Below are positions 1 to 7,968 of a DNA stretch of 64,000 bases, in pieces. The DNA is from Candidatus Eisenbergiella intestinipullorum. Its GTDB lineage: Bacteria; Bacillota; Clostridia; Lachnospirales; Lachnospiraceae. The stretch covers positions 1-64,000 of the forward strand of contig DWWH01000034.1 of NCBI GenBank assembly GCA_019119815.1, in the 5' to 3' direction. How positions within the stretch are numbered: the stretch's first letter is position 1; each line of letters starts with the position of its first letter. The translations under genes were made by a program, and so were the position numbers. A model generated the notes under the pieces. The model was not told the origin of the DNA and did no database searches. It saw only the letters and a program-made list of their open reading frames with translations.

Positions 1-585
1 GAATACTTTTCCATGATCGCCGCGGTTTTTCAGGATGTGAAGCTCCTGCCCCTCACCATCGCCCAGAACGTGGCCTCGGATAACGGGGAGGACATTGACA
101 GAGAGAGGGTCAGACAGTGCCTGTCCCTTGCCGGACTGGGAGAAATGGTGGACAGCCTGCCCGGAAAGGAGGATACGCCTCTGGGGCGCGGTGTGCTGGA
201 TGACGGGATCGAGCTGTCCGGAGGGGAGAGACAGAAGGTCTGGATGGCCAGGGCTTTTTACAAGGAAGCGCCCATTCTCATCCTGGACGAGCCTACCGCG
301 GCACTGGACCCGCTGGCGGAGCAGGAGATTTATGAAAAATATGTGCAGATGTCGGAGGGAAGAACCTCTCTGTTCATTTCCCACCGGCTGGCGAGCACCC
401 GCTTCTGCGACCGGATCTGGCTGATGGAAAACGGCAGGATCACGGAGCAGGGAAATCATGAAGAACTGATGGAAAAGAAGGGGGCCTATGCCAGACTGTT
501 CGAGGTACAGGGAAAGTATTATCGGAAGGAAGAGAGCGGGAAGGAATGGGACGAAGCCATGCAGATGGGAGGTGCACAGGCATGA
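1..585 (+). CDS. ABC exporter ATP-binding subunit, C-terminal part (5' end outside window)
   Basis: The reading frame is open from the first base, so the start and the membrane domain lie upstream of the window. What is visible is the nucleotide-binding domain from the Q-loop onward: Q-loop FQD near nt 28-36, ABC signature LSGGERQK near nt 211-234, Walker B LILDEP near nt 274-291 and the H-loop ISHR near nt 376. This is the usual ATPase half of an exporter with fused membrane and ATPase domains. The stop codon overlaps the next ABC gene by four bases (ATGA), so the two are translationally coupled and probably form a heterodimeric exporter in the cytoplasmic membrane. The exported substrate cannot be read from the sequence. 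Confidence 0.9.
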   Translation, partial: EYFSMIAAVFQDVKLLPLTIAQNVASDNGEDIDRERVRQCLSLAGLGEMVDSLPGKEDTPLGRGVLDDGIELSGGERQKVWMARAFYKEAPILILDEPTAALDPLAEQEIYEKYVQMSEGRTSLFISHRLASTRFCDRIWLMENGRITEQGNHEELMEKKGAYARLFEVQGKYYRKEESGKEWDEAMQMGGAQA

Positions 586-2453
586 AACAGGTTTCTTTGA
601 ATCGGCGGCATTCGGGTATGAAGGATGACATCCGGGTCTATCTGCGCCTGCTCCGGCTGCTGAATCAGTACAGCCGGGGCTGGTTGGTGATCCTGCTGGG
701 CGCGTTCCTGGACGGCGCTCTGCCCTTTGTGGTGATCTGGCTGTCCTCCATGCTGCTGGACGCCCTCTATGCGGGGCGGCCCGCGGCGGAAATGATGGCC
801 TGGGCGCTGGCAGGAGCGGGTCTGAGCCTGGCGATGTCCGCTTTGAAGCATTTCGCCGTCAGACAGAAGAATATCATGTGGTGGGGGATGCAGCACCGGA
901 TGGCGGAGCCGCTGATGAGAAAGACCATGGAAATGGACTACCCTTTGACGGAAAGCGCCCGCGTGCGCGCCCTTCGGGCGAGGCAGGACGAATACCGGAA
1001 AAAGGAGCGGGATGTGTTCGAACGCTTCCTGCAGCAGCTGGAGCTGCTTCTGACCTCCTGTGTGCGGCTGATTTTTTCTCTGGCAACGGTCTGGCCCTTT
1101 TTCGCGGGACAGCTTTGGGGCAGGGACGGGGGACAGACGGCCGGGAGAGGAACCGGGATGTTTACGCTTCTCGCGGCGGCGGCTCTGGTCGGCAGCCTGC
1201 TCTTAAACCACTGGTCGGTCAGACAGCAGGGGAAGAAGAGACGGGCGATCCATAATGAGCATGAGGATGAAAACCGGCTCAACGACTATATGATGGATGA
1301 GGTGGTTCTGTCCACGGAGGCCGGAAAGGACATCCGCATCTTTCATCAGCAGAACATGATGGAAAGCTATGGAAACCAGATGAACCGCAACTGGAGGCGC
1401 ATGACGCTGCAGTATGCGGCAAACGACATGCGGCATCTGGGGCTGCAGGGCTTCCTTTCCGCCTGTGTGGGCGGCATCGTCTATCTGTACGTGGCCTTCT
1501 GCGCCTGGGCAGGCAGCATCAGCACCGGAAACGTGGTGCGTTACGCGGGCGCGGTGCAGCAGTTCATTCAGGCCATGACGGACCTGCTCGCCAGCTGGAA
1601 CCAGATGCACTACGACCGGAGGATGATGGACGAATATCTGGAATATCTGGATCTGAAAAATGAGATGAAGAAGGGGACGATTCCGGTGGAAAAGAGACGG
1701 GACGGCCGTTTCCTGGTGGAATTCCGGAACGTGTCCTTCCGTTACCCGGAGTCGGACCGGTATGCCATCCGGAATCTGAACGTGAAGCTGGAGATCGGGG
1801 AGCGTATGGCGCTGGTGGGAAGAAACGGATCCGGAAAGACCACATTTGTCAAGCTCCTGTGCAGGCTGTACGACCCCACGGAGGGGACGATCCTGTTAAA
1901 CGGCGTGGACATCCGCAAATATGACGAACAGGAATACCGCCGGCTGTTTTCCGTGGTGTTTCAGGATTTTCAGATCTTTTCTTTCGCTCTGGGCGAAAAT
2001 ATTGCGGGAAGCATGCAGGTGGATAAGGAAAGGGCGATGGACGCCATCCGCCGGGCCGGCCTGGAGGCCCTGTACCGGAAGATGCCGGACGGCCTTGCCA
2101 CCATGATCAACCGGGACTTTTCCGATACCGGCATGGAGATTTCCGGCGGGGAGGCACAGAAACTGGCCATGGCCAGGGCGATCTATAAGGATGCTCCCTT
2201 CGTCATCCTCGACGAACCCACCGCCGCCCTCGATCCCGTCGCGGAGAACGAGATCTACACGGGCTTTCATGAGATCATCGGCAACAAAACCGCCCTGTTC
2301 ATCTCCCACCGGCTGTCCGCCTGCCGTTTTTCCAAAGAGATTCTGGTGTTTGAAAACGGAAACGTAATCCAGCGGGGCAGCCATGAGGAGCTGGCAGGAC
2401 AGGAGGGCCTGTACCGCCGGATGTGGCAGGCACAGGCGCAGTATTATCAATAA
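582..2453 (+). CDS. ABC exporter, fused permease and ATP-binding protein
   Basis: A 623-residue exporter half. The start at 582 is chosen because it overlaps the upstream stop (ATGA) and has a GGGAGGTG ribosome site about 8 nt before it; a longer frame from 546 has no such site. The first ~330 residues hold several hydrophobic segments (membrane domain). The ATPase domain follows with Walker A GRNGSGKTT, Q-loop VFQDF, signature ISGGEAQKLAMARA, Walker B VILDEPTAALDP and H-loop ISHRL. All catalytic motifs look intact. It pairs with the gene before it as a heterodimer. The family is very broad, so the cargo (peptide, drug or lipid) is not assigned. Confidence 0.93.
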   Translation: MKQVSLNRRHSGMKDDIRVYLRLLRLLNQYSRGWLVILLGAFLDGALPFVVIWLSSMLLDALYAGRPAAEMMAWALAGAGLSLAMSALKHFAVRQKNIMWWGMQHRMAEPLMRKTMEMDYPLTESARVRALRARQDEYRKKERDVFERFLQQLELLLTSCVRLIFSLATVWPFFAGQLWGRDGGQTAGRGTGMFTLLAAAALVGSLLLNHWSVRQQGKKRRAIHNEHEDENRLNDYMMDEVVLSTEAGKDIRIFHQQNMMESYGNQMNRNWRRMTLQYAANDMRHLGLQGFLSACVGGIVYLYVAFCAWAGSISTGNVVRYAGAVQQFIQAMTDLLASWNQMHYDRRMMDEYLEYLDLKNEMKKGTIPVEKRRDGRFLVEFRNVSFRYPESDRYAIRNLNVKLEIGERMALVGRNGSGKTTFVKLLCRLYDPTEGTILLNGVDIRKYDEQEYRRLFSVVFQDFQIFSFALGENIAGSMQVDKERAMDAIRRAGLEALYRKMPDGLATMINRDFSDTGMEISGGEAQKLAMARAIYKDAPFVILDEPTAALDPVAENEIYTGFHEIIGNKTALFISHRLSACRFSKEILVFENGNVIQRGSHEELAGQEGLYRRMWQAQAQYYQ

Positions 2454-2547
2454 ATGGATTTCTTTCAGAGGACAAAATATCTGGCGCTTCCTTCAAAGTT
2501 CGGCTATAATATTTTCAGGAAGCGATGAAAGAAGGGAGTCTTTCGGG

Positions 2548-4248
2548 ATGGCCGTATGGAAAAAGCTGCCGATGGGCATTGAAAGTTTTGAGGAAATCCG
2601 AAAGGATGGATTTTATTATGTGGATAAAACCGGGCTGATCAAGATGCTGCTTGAAAACTGGGGAAAGGCCAATCTTTTCACCCGCCCCAGGCGTTTCGGA
2701 AAATCCCTGAATATGAGCATGCTTCAGTCCTTTTTTGAGATCGGCTGTGAAAAGGAGCTGTTTGACGGCCTTGCGATTTCGGAGGAAACGGAGCTCTGCG
2801 AAGAATACATGGGGAAATTTCCGGTCATTTCCATCAGCCTGAAGGGAATTGAAGCGGAGACTTATGAAGAGGCGAGGGACATGCTGGCGTCTGTGATCCG
2901 TGAGGAGGCGCGCAGGCTCCAGTTCCTTCTGGAGAGCACAAAACTGACGGAGGTTGACAGGGAGTTCTTTTCTCTGCTTCTGAAAGAGGATATGAGCGAT
3001 CAGAGTCTGCGCGGAAGTCTGCGGGAGCTTTCCCTTCTGCTGCGCAGGCATTTTGATCAGCGGGTGATCATTCTCATCGACGAATATGACGTCCCTCTGG
3101 CGAAGGCAAACGAGAGAGGATATTATGACCGGATGGCGCTTCTGATCCGGAATCTGTTTGAGGCAGCCCTGAAAACGAACGATAACCTGTATTTTGCTGT
3201 TCTGACCGGGTGCCTTCGGGTGGCGAAGGAGAGCATTTTCACGGGGCTGAACAATTTTAATGTGTTTTCCATTACCGACCTGGATTTTGACGAGTATTTC
3301 GGATTTACCGACGAAGAGGTGAAGGAAATTCTCGCTTACTACGGACTGGAAGAAAATTACGGAATCGTGAAGGACTGGTATGACGGGTACCGGTTTGGAA
3401 ATTCGCAGGTGTACTGCCCCTGGGACGTGATCTGTTACTGCAGCAGGAACCGGAGGAATAAAAGCCTGCCGCCGCAGAATTACTGGCTGAATACCAGCGG
3501 AAACGATGTCCTGAAGCGTTTTGTGGAGAGCATGGAAAATATGTCGGAGCGGAAAATGCTCACCAGAACGGAAATGGAACAGCTGGTAAGCGGGGAAGAG
3601 GTTCAGAAGGAGATCCGTCAGGAGCTGACTTATCCGGAGCTGTATTCCTCTTCGGATAACATCTGGAGCGCACTTTTCATGACGGGCTATCTCACCTGGC
3701 GGGGTGAACCGGACGGAAAGCGGTACCGGCTGGTTATCCCGAACCGGGAGATCCGGAATATTTTTACGGAACAGATCCTGGCGCTGTTTAAGGAAAAAGC
3801 GTCAAAGGACGGAAAACTGCTGAACGCGTTCTGCAATGCGCTTGCGGCGGGAAGGCCGGAAGAAGTGGAACGGCTGTTTACCTCCTACATGGAGAAAACG
3901 GTGAGCGTCAGGGATACCTTCGTCAGAAAACCGACGAAGGAAAATTTTTATCATGGAATGCTCCTTGGTATTCTCGGTTTTAAAGACGGATGGACAGTGA
4001 CGTCCAACAGGGAGGCGGGGGACGGCTTCAGCGACATCATGATACGGATCGATGATGCGGACGAGGGGATCATCCTGGAGGTGAAGTACGCTGAAACGGA
4101 CATGGAAGCGGAATGTGAGAAAGAGATCCGGCAGATCGATGAAAAAGGATACGGAAAGGAATGGGAACGGGATGGGATCCATACCATTCTGAAATACGGC
4201 ATCGCGTGCAGCAGAAAGCGGTGCAGAGTGCTGCTGGAGAAGGGCTGA
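2548..4248 (+). CDS. AAA-ATPase-like protein with C-terminal PD-(D/E)XK nuclease domain
   Basis: 566 residues. The start at 2548 follows a GAAGGGAG ribosome site; the upstream part of the frame runs into the ABC gene and is not used. The N-terminal half matches the AAA-ATPase_like family: it opens with LPMGIESFEEIRKDGFYYVD, then a P-loop-like RPRRFGKS and an acidic Walker B-like IILIDEYDVPLAKA. The last ~110 residues carry a PD-(D/E)XK-type core, GFSDIMIRI then IILEVKYA (D...ExK). Families like this occur as many paralogues per genome in Lachnospiraceae and Bacteroidetes; their role is not established. A second, damaged copy lies at 31699-33378. A TATAAT box at 2505-2510 suggests its own promoter. 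Confidence 0.88.
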   Translation: MAVWKKLPMGIESFEEIRKDGFYYVDKTGLIKMLLENWGKANLFTRPRRFGKSLNMSMLQSFFEIGCEKELFDGLAISEETELCEEYMGKFPVISISLKGIEAETYEEARDMLASVIREEARRLQFLLESTKLTEVDREFFSLLLKEDMSDQSLRGSLRELSLLLRRHFDQRVIILIDEYDVPLAKANERGYYDRMALLIRNLFEAALKTNDNLYFAVLTGCLRVAKESIFTGLNNFNVFSITDLDFDEYFGFTDEEVKEILAYYGLEENYGIVKDWYDGYRFGNSQVYCPWDVICYCSRNRRNKSLPPQNYWLNTSGNDVLKRFVESMENMSERKMLTRTEMEQLVSGEEVQKEIRQELTYPELYSSSDNIWSALFMTGYLTWRGEPDGKRYRLVIPNREIRNIFTEQILALFKEKASKDGKLLNAFCNALAAGRPEEVERLFTSYMEKTVSVRDTFVRKPTKENFYHGMLLGILGFKDGWTVTSNREAGDGFSDIMIRIDDADEGIILEVKYAETDMEAECEKEIRQIDEKGYGKEWERDGIHTILKYGIACSRKRCRVLLEKG

Positions 4249-4335
4249 CGCCATTTTTTATGAAAAAGAGCCGCCTTTCGGAAGGAAAAAGAAAGACGTC
4301 CTTCGGCAGTTTTGTGCTTCGGCATGGAGGTAAGG

Positions 4336-5052
4336 ATGAACATCGCGGTCTGTGACGATGAGGAAATACAGCGAAGCCTTTTAAAGGGGTATCTGGAAGC
4401 GTGGGCCGAAGCGGGCGGCCGCGCGCTTCGCATTTCCCTGTTTTCTGCGGGCAGACAATTCCTGGACAGCCTGAAGGAAAACCATTTTGACGAGGTGCTT
4501 CTGGATATTCAGATGCCGGACATGGACGGAATGAGCGTGGCGAAAGCGCTGCGCAGGACGGACGAGCGGATGGGGATTTTCTTCGTGACAGGCTATGAGG
4601 ATTACCTGGTGCAGGGCTATGAGGTGGAGGCCTTCCGCTATCTGATCAAGCCCGTTTCGGAGGAAAAGCTGCGGCAGGCGCTGGATCAGTTCCTGAAGAA
4701 AAGGAGCGGACAGAAGCCTGTCCTGATAGCGGAGACTCCGGAGGGCGCGCGGCGGGTGGACGCGGAAGAAATCTGTTACCTGGAGGCCTTTGCCCACAGC
4801 TGCGAGCTGCATACCCTGTCGGAACGCATCACCGTAAAAAGCGGCATCTCCACGCTGGAAAAGGAAGCGGTGCGGCTGGGAGTTCCGCTTTTTCGGTGCC
4901 ATCGGTCCTATGCGGTCAACATCGCGCAGATCAGGGCGATTGAACGGGAGGCGGCCCTGCTTTCAGACGGAAGCAGGATTCCGGTGAGCCGGAGGCTTTA
5001 TCAGGAGCTGAACCGCCGGTTTATTGATTATTTTCTGAAAAAAGAACGGTGA
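4336..5052 (+). CDS. LytTR-family response regulator (AgrA-like)
   Basis: 238 residues. The receiver domain (about 1-120) shows the acidic pair CDDEE near the start, the phospho-acceptor in LLDIQMPDMDG, and the conserved Lys in YLIKPVSEEK. The C-terminal ~110 residues fit a LytTR DNA-binding domain (CYLEAFAHSCELHT, FRCHRSYAVNI). It should bind promoter direct repeats after phosphorylation. The start at 4336 is set by GGAGGT six bases upstream, in the recurrent leader cassette CTTCGGCATGGAGGTAAG. The cognate kinase follows after 12 nt. No peptide-pheromone gene was seen nearby, so the signal is unknown. Confidence 0.93.
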   Translation: MNIAVCDDEEIQRSLLKGYLEAWAEAGGRALRISLFSAGRQFLDSLKENHFDEVLLDIQMPDMDGMSVAKALRRTDERMGIFFVTGYEDYLVQGYEVEAFRYLIKPVSEEKLRQALDQFLKKRSGQKPVLIAETPEGARRVDAEEICYLEAFAHSCELHTLSERITVKSGISTLEKEAVRLGVPLFRCHRSYAVNIAQIRAIEREAALLSDGSRIPVSRRLYQELNRRFIDYFLKKER

Positions 5053-5064
5053 AGGGAGACTGTT

Positions 5065-5808
5065 ATGATCGTGTGGATCATCGGAGGGCTCGCGTTTCTT
5101 GTGGCTGCGGACGCGGTCTTTCTTTTTGTATGGATTCCCCGCCTGATAGACCGGAGGCTGGAGCATTTTCAGAGCGATCTGATGGACCGGCACTACGACG
5201 AGGTGGAAAACATGTACCGTACCATGCGGGGCTGGCGGCATGATTACCACAACCACATCCAGGCCATGAAGGCCTATGCGCAGCTGGGAAAATACGAGGA
5301 GCTGATGACCTATCTGGGGCGGCTGGATGAAAATCTGTATCAGGTCGATACGGTGATAAAAACCGGAAACCTGATGATGGACGCGGTTCTGGGAAGCAAG
5401 CTGGCTCTGATGAAAAAGAAACAGATCCGGACGGACGTGACGGTGCATGTGCCGGAGCGGATGCGTCTGACGGACCTGGAGCTGTGCGTGCTGGCGGGAA
5501 ACCTTCTGGATAACGCCATTGAGGCCTGCGAGGTGGTGGAAGAGGAGGACAACCGGTTCATCCGCATCTATATGGATACCCTGCAGGATCAGTTCTACCT
5601 TTCCGTCATGAACGGAATGAACGGAACGGCCCGGAGGAAGGGAGCGGGCTTCGTAAGCCGAAAGCGGGGGGAAGGACTGCCCGGCTTCGGCCTGCAACGG
5701 GTGGACCGGATCGTGGAAAAATACGGCGGCTACCTGAACCGGCAGACGGAAGAGGGCGTGTTTGCCACGGAGATTCTGCTGCCGCTTTCTGCCGCAGGCG
5801 GGGAGTGA
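5065..5808 (+). CDS. GHKL sensor histidine kinase (AgrC-like), short membrane part
   Basis: 247 residues with a single N-terminal membrane segment (about 3-25), then the phospho-acceptor region WRHDYHNHIQ (His near residue 58), and a GHKL ATPase domain with N-box NLLDNAIEAC and G-box GFGLQRV. Full AgrC-type kinases usually have six or seven membrane segments; this one keeps only one, so it probably senses through its single helix or a partner rather than a large receptor. It is cotranscribed with the LytTR regulator just upstream. The stop overlaps the region leading to the HAD gene. Confidence 0.92.
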   Translation: MIVWIIGGLAFLVAADAVFLFVWIPRLIDRRLEHFQSDLMDRHYDEVENMYRTMRGWRHDYHNHIQAMKAYAQLGKYEELMTYLGRLDENLYQVDTVIKTGNLMMDAVLGSKLALMKKKQIRTDVTVHVPERMRLTDLELCVLAGNLLDNAIEACEVVEEEDNRFIRIYMDTLQDQFYLSVMNGMNGTARRKGAGFVSRKRGEGLPGFGLQRVDRIVEKYGGYLNRQTEEGVFATEILLPLSAAGGE

Positions 5809-5882
5809 AGGGCCGGCCGGAGAAGCTGCAAAACAGAAAAAACGGTGCGTGCCGCAGCGTACGCTTCGGTATGGAGGTAAAG

Positions 5883-6611
5883 ATGGAAACGGAAAAGAGC
5901 AGAAAATACGAATACACAACGCTGCTGCTGGATATGGACGGAACCTTTCTGGACTTTGAGGCGGCGGAAAAAAGCGCTTTTATGACGGCCATGACCCGGC
6001 ACTCTTATCCGGCCGGCGAAGGGGAATATGCCTGCTATCAGAGAATCAACCATGGACTCTGGGAGGCTTTTGAACGGGGAGAGATCGATAAGCCCACCCT
6101 CCTTTCCACCCGGTTCGGAAGGCTGTTTGACGCGCTTGGGCTCAAGGGGGACGGGGCGGCTTTTGAAAGGGAGTATCAGGCGCTTCTGGGCGAGGGCGCG
6201 CAGCTGATAGAGGGAGCAGAAGAGATGCTTTCGTACCTGGCGGAAGGCCATGCTCTTTATGTGGTCACCAACGGCGTGGAGCGCACCCAGAGAAACCGGC
6301 TTCGCCTGTCGGGAATCGACCGCTTTATGACGGACCTTTTCATTTCGGAAGCCATCGGCTGGCAGAAGCCGCAGAAGGAATTTTTTGACTGCTGCTTTGA
6401 ACGGATTCCCGGACTGGACAGGAGCCGGACGCTGATCATCGGGGATTCTCTGACTTCGGACATTCAGGGCGGCTTCAACGCCGGAATCGATACCTGCTGG
6501 TTCAATCCGAAAGGAAAGAAAAAACCGGAGGGCTTCGGACGGACAGGGGAGAGGGAAGCCCATCGGGATCTGGAAATCACCAGCCTCTATGAACTGAAAA
6601 GACTGTTGTAG
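5883..6611 (+). CDS. HAD-superfamily hydrolase, YjjG-like nucleotidase
   Basis: 242 residues. HAD motif I is DMDGTF (nucleophile and acid/base Asp), motif II VTNG, motif III Lys in GWQKPQKEFF, motif IV IIGDSLTSDIQGG. The order, the spacing and the long cap insertion fit the YjjG/TIGR02254 group that hydrolyses non-canonical pyrimidine nucleotides; this is a family-level inference. The start at 5883 is preferred because GGAGGT lies at 5873-5878 within the leader cassette CGCTTCGGTATGGAGGTAAA. An in-frame extension from 5805 overlaps the kinase stop but lacks family similarity. It follows the two-component pair on the same strand. Confidence 0.85.
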   Translation: METEKSRKYEYTTLLLDMDGTFLDFEAAEKSAFMTAMTRHSYPAGEGEYACYQRINHGLWEAFERGEIDKPTLLSTRFGRLFDALGLKGDGAAFEREYQALLGEGAQLIEGAEEMLSYLAEGHALYVVTNGVERTQRNRLRLSGIDRFMTDLFISEAIGWQKPQKEFFDCCFERIPGLDRSRTLIIGDSLTSDIQGGFNAGIDTCWFNPKGKKKPEGFGRTGEREAHRDLEITSLYELKRLL

Positions 6612-6690
6612 AGGCAAAAAAGCCGCAGAAGGAACTTTGCATGCGGACCCTGCCTCTCCGGTCCGGCCTTCCCGGGCTGGAGGGGCCGTT

Positions 6691-7611
6691 TCAGGAGGAG
6701 GGGACTTTGGCGCGGGTCTGCAGAAAGGAAAGGAACAGCCGGGCGACGGCCGAGAGCCTGGCTGTTTTTGCGTGCACGGCCAGAATGCTGGAGGTGAGCC
6801 GTTCGTCCCGGATGGGGAGAATGCGGGTGCGGGGATTTCGAAGGAAGCCTCTGGAGGAAGCGGGGATGACGCCCACGCCCAGCCCGCAGTCCGCAAGCCT
6901 GGCCGTGGTTCTGGCGTCATCGTTCAGACAGAAGCAGGTGAGGCTCAGGCCGTCCTGAGCCGCGGCCTCCGCAAGCGGCTTTTCCCAGCGCCGGTACAGG
7001 ATGAGAGGGAGCCCGGAAAGCCGGGAAAGGGAGATCTCCCGGCTCCCTGCGGACGGAGAAACGCAGTCAGGCCCGCAGTCCGCTTCCGGAAAGAAGCGGC
7101 CGTCCCCGACCGCCAGAAGCGTTTCCCGGCAGAGCGGAAAGGAAACCAGATTTTCGGCTTCAAAAGGGGTGCGGACGATGGCGAGCTCCAGGAGGTTCGC
7201 GTGAAGCTGGTCCAGGAGCTGATAGGTATTGGCCTCAAACAGCTCAAAGCGGACGGCCGGGTTCTGCGCGTGAAATTCCTGCATCCATTCCGGCAGAAGG
7301 CTGCTTCCCACGGAGGAGACGACGCCCAGGCGCAGCGCTCCCGTCACGCCGTCCCTGCAGTCGAACAGCTCCTTTCTGGTCACATCCGCCAGCTCCAGCA
7401 TGGTAACGGCCCGTTCATACAGAAGCCGTCCGGCTTCCGTCAGGACGATTTTTCTCGGCCCCCGTTCGAACAGCAGACAGCCGAACTCCTCTTCCAGCTG
7501 CTTCATCTGCGCGCTTAAGGGAGGCTGGGACAGATTCAGCTTCCGCGCGGCGCCGGAAATGGTGCCTTCCTTTACCACAGTGACAAATCCATACAGCTGT
7601 TTCAGTTCCAT
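6691..7611 (-). CDS. LysR-family transcriptional regulator
   Basis: 306 residues. The N-terminal winged helix-turn-helix is clear: MELKQLYGFVTVVKEGTISG, then AARKLNLSQPPLSAQMKQLE. The effector-binding domain starts near residue 90 (GALRLGVVSS). On the minus strand an AAGGAA ribosome site precedes the ATG at 7611. It is convergent with the HAD gene and divergent from the ABC exporter pair starting at 7969, the usual arrangement for a LysR protein that controls its neighbour. The 357-bp gap between them contains a folded repeat element. The inducer cannot be predicted. Confidence 0.93.
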   Translation of the reverse strand: MELKQLYGFVTVVKEGTISGAARKLNLSQPPLSAQMKQLEEEFGCLLFERGPRKIVLTEAGRLLYERAVTMLELADVTRKELFDCRDGVTGALRLGVVSSVGSSLLPEWMQEFHAQNPAVRFELFEANTYQLLDQLHANLLELAIVRTPFEAENLVSFPLCRETLLAVGDGRFFPEADCGPDCVSPSAGSREISLSRLSGLPLILYRRWEKPLAEAAAQDGLSLTCFCLNDDARTTARLADCGLGVGVIPASSRGFLRNPRTRILPIRDERLTSSILAVHAKTARLSAVARLFLSFLQTRAKVPSS

Positions 7612-7660
7612 GGCGTTCGTTCCTTTCTTTTCTCATCTGCCCTGCGGCAGTTTAGGATTT

Positions 7661-7828
7661 TGTTACAGTTCGCTCCGCGCCATTCGCAAAGCCGCGCTCC
7701 GCGCTCTCCGCTGCTTCGCAGCTGCCTTTGCTCATTAGACTGGCGCTCCCTTCGTCCGCTCAGAATCAGGAAGCTGTTCATGCAAGCATGACAGCTTCCT
7801 GGTTCTGACGGACGAGTGAACTGTAACA
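7661..7828. repeat. 168-bp foldable repeat with 11-bp terminal inverted repeats
   Basis: The element begins TGTTACAGTTC (7661-7671) and ends with the exact inverse GAACTGTAACA (7818-7828). The right part contains a long imperfect stem from about 7757 to 7816 (arms CGTCCG...CGGACG and CAGGAAGCTG...CAGCTTCCTG), and the middle has a short GCTGC-TTC-GCAGC hairpin. Its tips (GTTACAG/CTGTAAC) resemble those of the 135-bp MITE copies elsewhere in the window, but the interior differs and no target-site duplication is evident. It sits in the LysR/ABC divergent gap. Confidence 0.6.
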
Positions 7829-7968
7829 ATATATCATAAAAATATGGCAACCATACCAATATCATAATTTTCCTATGGCAGAATCTATGATACGATAAGA
7901 AGCAGATACAGGCAAGTCCAATCCGCGGGAAGGATTGGCAGTAAAAGCCGAACTGGAGGTAGAAACGA

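Noticed and set aside
546..581. A longer start for the second ABC gene
   Set aside because: It lies inside the end of the previous gene without a ribosome site; the ATG at 582 has both a ribosome site and the ATGA overlap.
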